43,890 nucleotides of DNA. Source: JBGSYN01 sp041750975. Its GTDB lineage: Bacteria > Pseudomonadota > Alphaproteobacteria > Geminicoccales > Geminicoccaceae. The position numbers were made by a program, and so were the translations under genes. Positions 33,790 to 41,677 of this stretch are shown one piece after another (the stretch's first letter is position 1; each line of letters opens with the position of its first letter). The notes under the pieces are model-generated. The model saw nothing but the letters and a program-made list of their open reading frames with translations. It ran no database searches and was not told where the DNA came from. Where the stretch lies: NCBI GenBank assembly GCA_041750975.1, contig JBGSYN010000200.1, forward strand, positions 1-43,890. The letters are read 5' to 3'.

Positions 33790-34917
33790 CTAATCGTCGT
33801 TGTTATTATTGCTGATCGTGCTCGAACTCGCGCCGCCTGTTTCTGATTGCGGTTCGAGATTACCGTTCCAGGCCGCCCAATGTTGCGCGTGAACTGAAGG
33901 TTGGCTGGCGATTACAGTTTCCTTGACTGTCTTCGGTGTCAGCCATTGCGGATCCTTCTTCTTATTCTTTGGTCGTCCGTGCACGAGATCAGGCGGGTAG
34001 GCGATTTGTCCCACCTCGTCGACGGCTCGATTATTGTGGGTGGCCTGTCTCTGTCTGGTATAGGGACCGGTTTCCTTTGCTTTTTCGCCTTTGAAGACGG
34101 CGCCATGGAAGTCTGCTCGGCTGTCCTTTTGGTACCGAGCCTGAAGAAGTTGGCCTAAGGTTGTCGCGGATAAGCTGCTCCTGAGCATCTCGTTGGTCAG
34201 ATAGGCAGGCGAACGAAACGATTCTGAATAAATGTTCGAAAGAATGTTCTCGTCGGGCGATTTGTGGCTGCCATGCTTGGCCAGGCCGTCGCAGACCATA
34301 TCCCAAAGAAAATGCTTCTTGGTCTCGCCAAACTCGCCAACGAGATTGTCATGGCTTTGCGCATGGGTTGAGACGAGACTTTTATAAACCTCCACAACCG
34401 GGCATGACAATTCGATCACACCCTTTTTCACCGCCCAGCCGATAACGCACCATTGGAGAGCGTGCGCGTATTCGCCGTGGACGGCCGAAAGGCCATCCTT
34501 GAAGATCATGCCCTCGGCCACGACGGGAATGAAGCCATCGCCCTTGCCAAAGAAGACGATCTCCGGAACATTCTTGAAGCCGCATTCATTGTGCAGGTAA
34601 TATAGTAGAAGCGATGTGACTTTATTCTTCTCAACTTGCGTGAATGCAGCAAAGCAGGGTGCAAAATATTGCTGATCGAATTCACGAAATAGTTCCTTGA
34701 ATGTCTCTACATTGCCCAATACGGCCAGGCAGGCACCAATATCACACAATGATGCTCCGGTCGTGTTCTTGAGGGCGTAGTCCTGAAATACTTGATGCAG
34801 TGCATGGCAAGCCCAGGAGGCCTGACCGCCGATCTCCAGATGATCGGGAAACGCCGTGGAACTCAGCTTTTTGTTGATCAAGCCTTCTTTCTGCGTCTTG
34901 CTTTGCGCGTTACACAT
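33790..34917 (-). CDS. Unrecognised protein with Asn/Asp tail
   Basis: A protein of about 375 residues that I cannot place. The core has LLLYYLHNECGFKNVPEIVFFG, GMIFKDGLSAVHGEYAHALQW, then GWAVKKGVIELSCPVVEVYKSL. The C-terminal 130 residues are polar and look disordered, ending SSSTISNNNNDD. There is no signal peptide or clear membrane helix. Base composition is less GC-rich than neighbouring metabolic genes, which suggests acquisition. The block HGEYAHxLQW faintly recalls the LirA/MavJ type of secreted effector, but I cannot verify this. I choose ATG 34917 because GGAGG lies 11 bases upstream; an in-frame ATG at 35064 without a ribosome-binding site would give 424 residues. It lies between the GH4 gene and a damaged regulator. 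Confidence 0.6.
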   Translation of the reverse strand: MCNAQSKTQKEGLINKKLSSTAFPDHLEIGGQASWACHALHQVFQDYALKNTTGASLCDIGACLAVLGNVETFKELFREFDQQYFAPCFAAFTQVEKNKVTSLLLYYLHNECGFKNVPEIVFFGKGDGFIPVVAEGMIFKDGLSAVHGEYAHALQWCVIGWAVKKGVIELSCPVVEVYKSLVSTHAQSHDNLVGEFGETKKHFLWDMVCDGLAKHGSHKSPDENILSNIYSESFRSPAYLTNEMLRSSLSATTLGQLLQARYQKDSRADFHGAVFKGEKAKETGPYTRQRQATHNNRAVDEVGQIAYPPDLVHGRPKNKKKDPQWLTPKTVKETVIASQPSVHAQHWAAWNGNLEPQSETGGASSSTISNNNNDD

Positions 34918-35151
34918 GGCGAGTACGTCCTCCGGATGGGTTGCAGTGTGCCTTGAAGTTTCCGTTCTGCTGGCGCGGAGAAACTCCGCGGTCAAGGGCA
35001 GTGGCGACGGCTCCGTGTTTTGGTCGCGACAAGGTTGTACGGCGGAGCTTTGAGTGTCAATCATCAGACGTGCCAATGAGAAGTGCTGACAGACACGTTC
35101 CGGAGCGACGATCGACCTGCGAATTCGAGCCCCAGGGCCTGAGCCGGCGCC

Positions 35152-35766
35152 GTGACTGATCCGAACCTGCCTCTCGGCCAGCGGCTGCTTGGTGCGTATG
35201 ACGCCATGCCTCGGGGCGAGCGCCATCTGGCGGACCTGCTGCTGGAAGATGTCGGCGCCATTCGGTATTTTACGGCTGGGGAGCTTGCGGCCCGCGCCGG
35301 CGTCTCCAAGGCCACGGCGGCGCGCTTGTTCCGCCGTATCGGCTATTCGGGCTTCAAGGCGGCGCAGCGGGATATCCGGGCCGGAGACTCGACCCGCAAG
35401 ACCCGCAATGGCGATAGCCGCCTGGAGAATGCGGCGGAACTTAATCCGAGCACCTATCTGGATGCCGAGGTCAAACATCTGGTCCGCACCTTCGAGCTGC
35501 AGCGCTCGGACGAGATCGCGCAGGCGGTTCAGATGCTCAAGCGGGGGGAGAAGCTCTGGGTCGTCGGCTTCGGCGACGACTATCCCCTGGCCCATTTCGC
35601 CCGCGCCATGCTGATCAAGCTCCGGCCCGATGTCGGGATGATTCCGATCGGCGGCTTTTCCATCCTCGAGGAGTTCGCGTCGATCAATCCACGGATGAGC
35701 GCCGGCCGTCTAGCGGCTGAGCCGATGGTCATCCATGGTATCCGCCAGGGGCGGCGAATTGAATGA
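35152..35766 (+). pseudogene. MurR/RpiR-family regulator, truncated and fused to OppF remnant
   Basis: GTG start at 35152. Residues 1-75 are the RpiR helix-turn-helix domain (FTAGELAARAGVSKATAARLFRRIGYSGFKAAQ), followed by the start of the sugar-phosphate-binding SIS domain (VQMLKRGEKLWVVGFGDDYPLAHFARAM). Around residue 174 (near 35670), inside the SIS domain, homology changes abruptly: FASINPRMSAGRLAAEPMVIHG corresponds to the post-Q-loop segment of OppF/DppF ATPases (ASLNPRM...IAEPL..HG). The frame then stops at 35764-35766. So this is an in-frame fusion made by a deletion, with the regulator's C-terminal third lost (family length about 290). DNA binding might survive; ligand sensing probably does not. 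Confidence 0.75.
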
Positions 35767-36178
35767 CCGCGTTAAGGCCTTGTTCGGCAGGGTTGGGCTC
35801 GAGCCCGAACATATGCGTCGATCTTCCCATGAATTCAGCGGCGGACAACGCCAGCGGCTATGCATTGCCCGAGCTCTGGGAGTGGGGCGGAGCCTGATGG
35901 TCGCCAACGAGCCGACCTCCGCCCTAGACGTTTCGGTGCAGGCCCGGGTCCTGGAGCTGATGCTCGAACTGCAGCAAACCCTGGGCCTTGCCTATCTCTT
36001 CATCAGTCATGACATGGCCGTGGTCGAGGAAGTGGCGCACCGGGTCGCCGTCATGCGCCAGGGACGTATCGTTGAGATCTGGCCGCGTCAGGCGGTCCTG
36101 GACGATCCGCATCATCCCTACACTCGGACTTTGCTGGCGGCCGTGCCGACACCCGATCCAACCGGAAAACGCGGTTAG
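35735..36178 (+). pseudogene. OppF/DppF-type peptide ABC ATPase, C-terminal remnant
   Basis: The C-terminal half of an oligopeptide-type ATPase: LNDRVKALFGRVGLEPEHMRR, signature HEFSGGQRQRLCIARAL, Walker B region SLMVANEPTSALDVS, H-loop LFISHDMAVVEEVAHRVAVM and the family C-terminal zone DDPHHPYTRTLLAAVPTPDP. Walker A and the Q-loop are missing. The Walker B Asp is changed to Asn (VANEP for VADEP), and a one-base shift near 35745-35755 separates it from the upstream OppF segment carried in the RpiR frame. It is therefore dead as a transporter ATPase. It overlaps the small minus-strand gene by four bases. Confidence 0.8.
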
Positions 36179-36510
36179 CGTCCGACGCTCGATCCCAATC
36201 GAGTGCGGATCAGGCTACTTGCCGACATGCGCCGAGCCGGGATCTCAAGATCCCGGTCATAGGCTGCCCGCTCGCCATTGCCGCTGAAAATGTCTTGCAT
36301 CTGGAGGGCAATCGCAAAGCCGAACGCATTGATGTCACTGAGGAGGCTGGGCTCCGTCCCGTTTGGGAAGGCTTGATCTTGATGAGTGGGACATTTGTGC
36401 AGATTGATGGCCTGCTCGTCGGCCATGTCGTTGGAATCAGGTTGATCAGCAAGGTCTGCAAGGCATTTTGACCCTGTGTGTATGATCATTATCCTTGAAG
36501 TATTTTCCAT
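36175..36510 (-). CDS. Hypothetical small protein
   Basis: A possible 111-residue protein starting at ATG 36510 (MENTSRIMIIHTGSK) and ending IRTRLGSSVGR. Codon choice in the second half is compatible with coding, but no domain, signal or ribosome-binding site was recognised. It contains a perfect inverted repeat (36237-36256). It lies in a lower-GC patch between the OppF remnant and a plus-strand hypothetical gene. It may be spurious. Confidence 0.35.
   Translation of the reverse strand: MENTSRIMIIHTGSKCLADLADQPDSNDMADEQAINLHKCPTHQDQAFPNGTEPSLLSDINAFGFAIALQMQDIFSGNGERAAYDRDLEIPARRMSASSLIRTRLGSSVGR
36237..36256. repeat. Perfect 9-bp inverted repeat
   Basis: CCGGGATCT-CA-AGATCCCGG, a perfect 9-base-pair inverted repeat with a two-base centre, 59 bases after the end of the OppF remnant. 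It could be the old operon's transcript-end hairpin (without a T-run) or a protein-binding palindrome. Confidence 0.5.
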
Positions 36511-36559
36511 AGGAATGTAATGTTCGCTTTATGGAAGGGTTGACTATAGGATACGCACA

Positions 36560-37147
36560 ATGTCGAAACTGTCACAAGCGCGGCGGCGGACGGCGCGGAT
36601 GAATGGCGCCAGATTGTCCGGGCCGGTAACGCCCGTAGCCCAGGCGAGATCATCACCTAGTGCCATCAGGCATGGGGTGCTGAACCCGCAGACACACCTC
36701 CGCGACGATGAAAAGGCACTCGCCGAAGGCATTCACCATGGCTATGCGCGGCGCTTCCGGCCGCAGGATCATTTCGAGATCGCGGTCATCGAGAATTTGG
36801 TGATACTGCAGATCAAGCTCCGGCGTCTCGATCGCCTGGAGCTGGAAGCGATGGATCGGGCGCTTATGGCTGGTGACATGAACGAACCCGAAGCGCAGAA
36901 AAAATACCCAAGTCTTGCCACACTAGGCCGCTATCGCAGCAGTCTTCACCGCGAGCGCGCAACGGCCGAGGCACGTCTCGAGCTGTTCGTAGCGCAGCGG
37001 CCGGATGTCGAGGCCTCACCCGAAGCGGCGCCAGGAGGTCTCGCCAGCCAGTCCGACGCGGCCAATGATGATCGTGACATGAACGAACCCACCTGGCCGA
37101 GTCTTCCCGATCGTGGCCAGGGTTTTAGGGATGCGGTGCATCCCTAA
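36560..37147 (+). CDS. Hypothetical protein of a widespread uncharacterised family
   Basis: A 195-residue basic, soluble protein. The N terminus (ARRRTARMNGARLSGPVTPVAQARSSPSAIRHGVL) follows the pattern A..R..NA..S.GP.T..G.A.S..NA..HGL of a family that is common, often in multiple copies, in alphaproteobacteria and planctomycetes and has no known function. The middle (ENLVILQIKLRRLDRLELEAMD) matches the family's W-R-L-R-R-L helix, and the later LATLGRYRSSLHRER also fits. DMNEP occurs twice (a 17-base direct repeat at 36873 and 37074). It ends in a strong hairpin shared with the convergent lipoprotein gene, overlapping it by four bases. Confidence 0.65.
   Translation: MSKLSQARRRTARMNGARLSGPVTPVAQARSSPSAIRHGVLNPQTHLRDDEKALAEGIHHGYARRFRPQDHFEIAVIENLVILQIKLRRLDRLELEAMDRALMAGDMNEPEAQKKYPSLATLGRYRSSLHRERATAEARLELFVAQRPDVEASPEAAPGGLASQSDAANDDRDMNEPTWPSLPDRGQGFRDAVHP
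37125..37147. terminator. Hairpin covering two convergent stop codons
   Basis: TTAGGGATGC-GGT-GCATCCCTAA is a perfect ten-base-pair stem with a three-base loop. It spans the TAA of the plus gene (37145-37147) and the TAG of the minus lipoprotein gene (37144-37146). No T-run follows on either strand, so it is better viewed as a two-way 3'-end stabiliser or rho-assisted terminator. Confidence 0.55.
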
Positions 37148-37668
37148 GGCGAACTCGGTTCTTGTGTTGTCGGCAGTTCGAGACCGGCGCGGGTGTAAAA
37201 TGTGTTGAAACGGCAATTGGTTCGAAACGAAATGACGAGATGGCCGGAGCGGTCCGTGAAATTGACCCAGCCCCTGTAGCCTTTGAGCGTAGCCGTGCCT
37301 TCTCCGCCGCCGCCGCTGGTGCGCCGCTCATAGCTCACCGATCGGACCTGGTCTGGCGTGAAGCCCAAGGCTTCCAGGACGGATGCAGCCTGAGTTGTGC
37401 AGGGCAGTGCTGTGGATGGACCGCCACCGATTACGGCAGATGAGCTTGTGCGGCCTACCGAGAAGCCGGTGCGCGGAGCATTGCTGCTGGATGGCAGATT
37501 TTGGCCGGAGGTCGCGGCGGAGACCGCTTCGATCATGGGATCGCTCGCCGGCTGCAAATCGAGGCGCTGTGCGGCGCAACCCCAAAGCACCGTCGCCGCC
37601 ACAATCGCGACGAGTACATTCAGACTGCCGGTAGGCCAGCGTTGACCGGAGGCTGGGTTTCGAACCAT
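37144..37668 (-). CDS. Putative lipoprotein
   Basis: A 174-residue protein with a lipoprotein-like N terminus: LNVLVAIVAATVLWGC, Cys31, although Trp at the -2 position of the lipobox is unusual. The rest has a Ser/Gly-rich linker (RTSGGGGEG) and a conserved-looking C-terminal domain (TATLKGYRGWVNFTDRSGHLV) with one further Cys. I recognise no family. Start at ATG 37668 because AGGTG is spaced about nine bases upstream and overlaps the atzE stop; an in-frame GTG at 37680 is possible. It is the last gene of the minus-strand operon, 12 bases after atzE. Confidence 0.65.
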   Translation of the reverse strand: MVRNPASGQRWPTGSLNVLVAIVAATVLWGCAAQRLDLQPASDPMIEAVSAATSGQNLPSSSNAPRTGFSVGRTSSSAVIGGGPSTALPCTTQAASVLEALGFTPDQVRSVSYERRTSGGGGEGTATLKGYRGWVNFTDRSGHLVISFRTNCRFNTFYTRAGLELPTTQEPSSP

Positions 37669-37680
37669 GGTTATACGCAC

Positions 37681-39084
37681 CTAGTGCAAGGCCGGCGTGT
37701 GCGCGACGGCGACACCTTCATACTCCAGATAGCGCGCGGCACGCAGGCAAAGGTCCTCGCGCCAGGGCGGTGCAATGAGTTGGACGCCGATCGGCAGCTC
37801 GCCGGGGGAGAATATCGGCGCCGTGACGATGGGCAGGCCGATGCACGAGAAGGGTTGGGCCAGGACTCCGAGATTGGGACGGGTCGGAACCTCGCGGCCG
37901 CCCAGGGTGATGGTGTCCTGGTCGATCCCCGGTGCAGGGCACGGTGTCGCCGGTGCCAGCAGGAGATCGATCTCGGCAAAATTGGCCATCATCTGTTCGA
38001 GCCACCAGCGGCGAACCCGCTGGGCCCGGACGATCCAGGCCGCAGGCAGCAGGGCGCCCGCGAGAAATCGGTCGCGGGTTTCGGGGTCATAGTCGTCGGG
38101 GCAATCGCGGAGTTGATCGAGATGCAGCGCCGAGCTTTCGGCATTGGTGATGAGATAGGCGGCGGCTCGCCCCTCGGAGGCACCGTCGAGTGCGATTGCC
38201 GTGACCCTGGCGACCGCCTGTAAGGCCGAAGCGGCGCGATCGATCGCGGTTCTCGCCTCGCTGCCGATCAGTTTGCCGAACCAGCCTCCGGGGATGCCAA
38301 TCCGAAGGTCGCGCACGCCGCTATCGAGCTCGGACAATGTCGGCTCGATGCCGCGGACGGCACAGGCATGATCGTCCGGATCGTGGCCCTGCATCGCATC
38401 ATAGGCCAGCGCCAGATCGCGGGTCGAACGGGCGAACGGACCCAGATGATCGAGACTGTCGACGAAGGGAAAGGTGCCGGCGCGCGACAGCCGGCCATAG
38501 GTGGGTTTGAGACCGAAGATCCCACACAGGGAGGAAGGTACGCGAATCGAGCCATTGGTATCGGAGCCGAGCGAGATCGGCGAGAGGCCCGCAGCCGTCG
38601 CTGCACCCGAGCCCGAGGAAGAGCCCCCGGTCATGCGCCCGAGATCATGCGGATTGTGACAATTGCCGTCATGGACATTGCGGCCGGTGAAGTCGTAGGC
38701 GTATTCGCCCATGTTGAGGGCACCGGTCAGTATGGCGCCCGCCGTGTTGAGCTTGCGGATGAGGGCGGCATCGCGGGTCGCAGGCTCGCGCTCGCGGTTG
38801 ATCTTCGAGCCCGCGCGCGTCGTCATGCCCTCGACATCGAACAGATTCTTGACCGCGAAGGGAACGCCGGCCAGCGGTCCGAGCGGCTGACCTGAGGCCC
38901 GCGCCGTATCGACGGCCTCGGCTTCGGCCAGGGCGCGATCGCGGAAAACATCCGTAAAGGCGTTGATCTCGCCGTTGCGCGCCTCGATCCGCGCAAAGCT
39001 GTCGTTGATCACCTCTTGGGCCGAAACCTCGCCCGTTGCGACCGCGGCTGCGATCTCGGAAGCGCTGGCCCAGGGACCGATCAC
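37681..39084 (-). CDS. atzE: AtzE-type amidase (1-carboxybiuret hydrolase family)
   Basis: A 467-residue amidase-signature enzyme with the Ser-cisSer-Lys triad: Lys79 in GVPFAVKN, Ser155 in MTGGSSSGSG and Ser179 in SDTNGSIRVPSS. The assignment to AtzE rather than GatA rests on the directly upstream AtzG gene, whose TGA overlaps this gene's GTG start (GTGA at 39084-39081), plus the biuret hydrolase and allophanate hydrolase next door. AtzE with AtzG removes ammonia from 1-carboxybiuret in cyanuric acid breakdown, giving a product that feeds AtzF. No cyanuric acid hydrolase is visible, so the source of its substrate here is open. Confidence 0.86.
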   Translation of the reverse strand: MIGPWASASEIAAAVATGEVSAQEVINDSFARIEARNGEINAFTDVFRDRALAEAEAVDTARASGQPLGPLAGVPFAVKNLFDVEGMTTRAGSKINREREPATRDAALIRKLNTAGAILTGALNMGEYAYDFTGRNVHDGNCHNPHDLGRMTGGSSSGSGAATAAGLSPISLGSDTNGSIRVPSSLCGIFGLKPTYGRLSRAGTFPFVDSLDHLGPFARSTRDLALAYDAMQGHDPDDHACAVRGIEPTLSELDSGVRDLRIGIPGGWFGKLIGSEARTAIDRAASALQAVARVTAIALDGASEGRAAAYLITNAESSALHLDQLRDCPDDYDPETRDRFLAGALLPAAWIVRAQRVRRWWLEQMMANFAEIDLLLAPATPCPAPGIDQDTITLGGREVPTRPNLGVLAQPFSCIGLPIVTAPIFSPGELPIGVQLIAPPWREDLCLRAARYLEYEGVAVAHTPALH

Positions 39085-39287
39085 TCCGGGCGCTCAGGTG
39101 GCGTATAGACCGGGGCCAGCACCAACTCATCATCGGCTAGCGTTACCGTATCGAGCATTGCCGCCATGTCGCGGGCGATCGCCAGATAGGTCCTGACACC
39201 CGGCCGAAACTCCTCGTCGATCGATAGATTGACGACACCGGACATGGCATCGATCAGGACATCGAGATCATCCCGCCGTTCCGCCAT
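39081..39287 (-). CDS. atzG: AtzG-like small subunit (DUF4089)
   Basis: A 68-residue protein with the AtzG/DUF4089 pattern: LDVLIDAMSGVVNLSIDEEFRPGVRTYLAIARDMAAMLDTVTLADDELVLAPVY, of which the blocks PGVRTYLAIARDMA and LADDELVLAPVYTP are most telling. It resembles GatC and stabilises AtzE in a GatCA-like complex. ATG 39287; its stop overlaps the AtzE start by four bases, so the two subunits are made together. It begins ten bases after the permease stop. Confidence 0.88.
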   Translation of the reverse strand: MAERRDDLDVLIDAMSGVVNLSIDEEFRPGVRTYLAIARDMAAMLDTVTLADDELVLAPVYTPPERPE

Positions 39288-39296
39288 AAAGTGCCA

Positions 39297-40877
39297 TTAC
39301 TCCGCCGGCTGGGGTTGCGCTACCGCCTCGGGTTCTAGCTCGGTCACGGTGCTCGTCTCCAGCCGTTCGCAGAAAAACAAGAAGCCCGCAACCACAGCAT
39401 AGGCCAGTGCGACACCGGGAGTCACGGCAAAGCCGACCGCCGGGCCGTGCATGAAGCCGAAAAAGGTCAAGATCGCGCCGGCGCCGGCGAACGCCGCCGC
39501 GATCGGAAAGCGGCGCTCGATGATGAAGACACCGATCGCGGCCAGCACCAGCCCGGTCAGGATGGCGCCGTTGCCGAGGATCGAAAGGCCCTGATAGAGC
39601 ACGCCGTTGGTCGCCATGCCCGCGATCAGATCGGGGGTGACCTCGACGCCCGCGGCACCCAGGGCGCCGTCGACCTGGACCTTGGCCCAGGCGGCAAGGT
39701 GGGGGACCAGGCCAAGGACGATGGCCGGCGCATGCTTCAAAGGCGTCGTCTGGAACGCCTGCGCTCCGATCAGCATGCCGATATAAAGAAGAATCGGCGA
39801 GATCGCGACGACCGGCACCAGATTGAGAAAGACCGCGAGGATGCCGAACCAGGCGAGTGCCAGGACGAAGACCCCGGTTGCCGCCGAATAGCCGATCCGG
39901 CCACCCATCGATTTCCAGCCGGGGTGGCCGATATAAACGGCATTGGCGAAGGGCGAGCCCATCAAGGTGCCGAAGAGCGAGATCGTGCCCTCTGCGGCAA
40001 GGGCCTCGGTCGTCGAATAAGTGTCGCCGGCGGCTTCGGCACTCTCCACATTGTCCATCGCCTCGACCAGGTCGTAGACGCCGAAGGGAATGGCGGTCAC
40101 CAGGATGAAGCCGAGGAATTCGAAACCGGAAAAGACGTGATCGACGGCCGGCAGCGGCAGCGAGAAGCCGAAACTGGCGAAGCTGCCAGCGAGGTTGGCG
40201 AGGCTCATCCCGCCGATTTCCGGAAAGCCCAGTGCGGCCGCAAACCAGGCGATGATCATCCCGACGACGATGGCGACGAGACCGGCGGGCAGGCCGCGCG
40301 GGTAGCGCACCCCGCCGAACCAGCTGGTCATGATGATGGCGAGACAGACCAGGCCGATGATCGAGGTCGTGAAGATCTCCATCGCCGGGCGCATCGAGAT
40401 GAAGGCGATCGAGACGCCGGCGAGCGTGCCGAGCAGGGCGGCGCGCGGGGTGATGCGGCGGATGAAAGGGGCGACGAAGCCGCCGCCGATGAGGATGAAG
40501 CCCTGGATGAAGACCCAGGCAAGGCCCGCTTCCCAGGCTTTGACGGGATCCTGGGTCTGGCCGAGGATCGGCAGCATGATGACGAAGACGACGATGAACA
40601 TGTGGGGCACCGAAGGCCCCGAGGGCAATGCGCAAACATCGTCGCGGCCGGTCTTGCGGGCCAGACGATAGCCCATCCAGGCGTAGTATATGTTGCCGAG
40701 GAAAAGCATCAGACCGACCGCCGGGAGAATGCGGCCGAAGGTCAGCTCATCGGGCAAGCCGACCACGAACTTCAAAAGCCCGGTCATCACCAGAAGATTG
40801 ACCAAGACATTGGTGCCGAGCCCGAACAGCGCATTCCAGTCGCCGGGCGTCCATAGTTTTGCCGCCGTACCGTTCAT
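39297..40877 (-). CDS. NCS2-family permease (xanthine/uracil type)
   Basis: A 526-residue membrane protein with about 12-13 hydrophobic segments, from the nucleobase-cation symporter 2/AzgA group. ALPSGPSVPHMFIVVFVIML and SLFGTLMGSPFANAVYIGHPGWKSMG are informative; the latter corresponds to the conserved signature before TM9 in this group. PFGVYDLVEAMDNVESAEAAGD matches the family's acidic substrate-site helix. Cargo would be a uric acid-, xanthine- or cyanurate-like ring, or biuret, judging from its operon. ATG 40877 with AGGAG eight bases upstream. It lies 26 bases after the biuret-hydrolase-like gene. Confidence 0.87.
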   Translation of the reverse strand: MNGTAAKLWTPGDWNALFGLGTNVLVNLLVMTGLLKFVVGLPDELTFGRILPAVGLMLFLGNIYYAWMGYRLARKTGRDDVCALPSGPSVPHMFIVVFVIMLPILGQTQDPVKAWEAGLAWVFIQGFILIGGGFVAPFIRRITPRAALLGTLAGVSIAFISMRPAMEIFTTSIIGLVCLAIIMTSWFGGVRYPRGLPAGLVAIVVGMIIAWFAAALGFPEIGGMSLANLAGSFASFGFSLPLPAVDHVFSGFEFLGFILVTAIPFGVYDLVEAMDNVESAEAAGDTYSTTEALAAEGTISLFGTLMGSPFANAVYIGHPGWKSMGGRIGYSAATGVFVLALAWFGILAVFLNLVPVVAISPILLYIGMLIGAQAFQTTPLKHAPAIVLGLVPHLAAWAKVQVDGALGAAGVEVTPDLIAGMATNGVLYQGLSILGNGAILTGLVLAAIGVFIIERRFPIAAAFAGAGAILTFFGFMHGPAVGFAVTPGVALAYAVVAGFLFFCERLETSTVTELEPEAVAQPQPAE

Positions 40878-40903
40878 CGTCGTTTCTCCTGGGGCAGTGG
40901 CCG

Positions 40904-41590
40904 TCAGGCAGCCTGCCGTGTGGCGTTAAGAGCTTCGGCAAAGGTCGCAGCGTCGCTGACCCAGCCGAAAATGGCGTCCTGCGCCTTGATCATCTCGAGG
41001 CCGACGCGGTGGAATTCGGGGAAATAGGAGGCGCAGGCATCGCCCAGGGCGATACAGCGGAAGCCTCTGTCGTTGGCTTCGCGGATCGTCGTGTGGACGC
41101 AGACCTCGGTGGTGACACCGCAGACCATCAGGGTCTCGATCCCGCGATTGCGTAAGAGTTGATCGAGATCGGTCTGATGAAAGGCACCCTTGCCGGGTTT
41201 GTCGATCACCGGTTCGCCGGCTTCGGGCGCCAGGGCTTCGACGATATCGTGGCCGGCTTCGCCACGGATGAGGATGCGGCCCATCGGACCCTCGTCGCCG
41301 ATCCGTTTCGAGGGAGCGCCCCGCACGAGTTTCGCGGGTGGCGCGTCCGAAAGATCGGGCCGGTGACCTTCGCGTGTGTGAATGACCAGCATGCCGGCAC
41401 CTCGCGCCGCGGCCAGGGCCGACGCACAGGGCGGAATGGCCCGGCCTAGCAGCGAGACATCGTTGCCGAGCGATTCACCGAAACCTCCCGGCTCCAGAAA
41501 ATCGCGCTGCATGTCGATGATGATGAGTGCCGTCCGCGCCGGATCGATGGTGACCGGCGCAGGTTCCGCATTGATCGACATTAAAGCCAT
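40904..41590 (-). CDS. biuH: Biuret hydrolase-like isochorismatase-family enzyme
   Basis: A 228-residue cysteine hydrolase with the triad Asp26 (LIIIDMQRDF), Lys131 (VIDKPGKGAF) and Cys164 (GVTTEVCVHTTIREA). These are offset by about 10-11 residues from the triad I recall for Rhizobium biuret hydrolase (Asp36, Lys142, Cys175), and the Phe31, Lys134 and Gln204 positions also look conserved. It would convert biuret to allophanate and ammonia. Related enzymes act on peroxyureidoacrylate (RutB) or N-carbamoyl compounds, but the AtzG/AtzE/AtzF neighbours favour biuret. ATG 41590 with AGGGG seven bases upstream; the nearby ATGs at 41596 and 41581 are less well spaced. First gene of a five-gene operon with a sigma-54-type promoter. 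Confidence 0.84.
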   Translation of the reverse strand: MALMSINAEPAPVTIDPARTALIIIDMQRDFLEPGGFGESLGNDVSLLGRAIPPCASALAAARGAGMLVIHTREGHRPDLSDAPPAKLVRGAPSKRIGDEGPMGRILIRGEAGHDIVEALAPEAGEPVIDKPGKGAFHQTDLDQLLRNRGIETLMVCGVTTEVCVHTTIREANDRGFRCIALGDACASYFPEFHRVGLEMIKAQDAIFGWVSDAATFAEALNATRQAA

Positions 41591-41622
41591 GACCATGCCC
41601 CTAATTGTCCCATCTTCAGGTG

Positions 41623-41640
41623 TGCAAAAATCGGACCACG
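41623..41640 (-). promoter_or_regulatory. sigma-54-type promoter for the biuret/AtzGE operon
   Basis: On the minus strand the core reads TGGTCCGATTTTTGCA against TGGCACG-N4-TTGCA: two mismatches in the -24 box and a perfect -12 box. GG (41637-41636) and GC (41625-41624) are ten bases apart. The transcript would start near 41612, about 22 bases before the ATG at 41590. Confidence 0.6.
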
Positions 41641-41677
41641 GCGTTGACGTACGGCGCCGACCTGCCGAGAAGAGTTC

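Noticed and set aside
35066..35085. TTGGCACG on the minus strand upstream of the orphan gene, resembling a sigma-54 -24 box
   Set aside because: Ten bases after the GG the sequence is GA rather than GC, and there is no TTGC -12 box.
34918..35595. Upstream extension of the minus-strand orphan protein to 35595
   Set aside because: The extension lies opposite the RpiR regulator gene and is its shadow; the usable starts are 34917 or 35064.
39268..39297. Nine-codon frame starting ATG at 39297 between the permease and atzG
   Set aside because: It overlaps the atzG start in another frame and is too short to support; probably chance.
39447..40856. Long plus-strand frame opposite the NCS2 permease
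   Set aside because: Asp/Glu/Arg-rich shadow of a membrane protein gene; no domain or ribosome-binding site.
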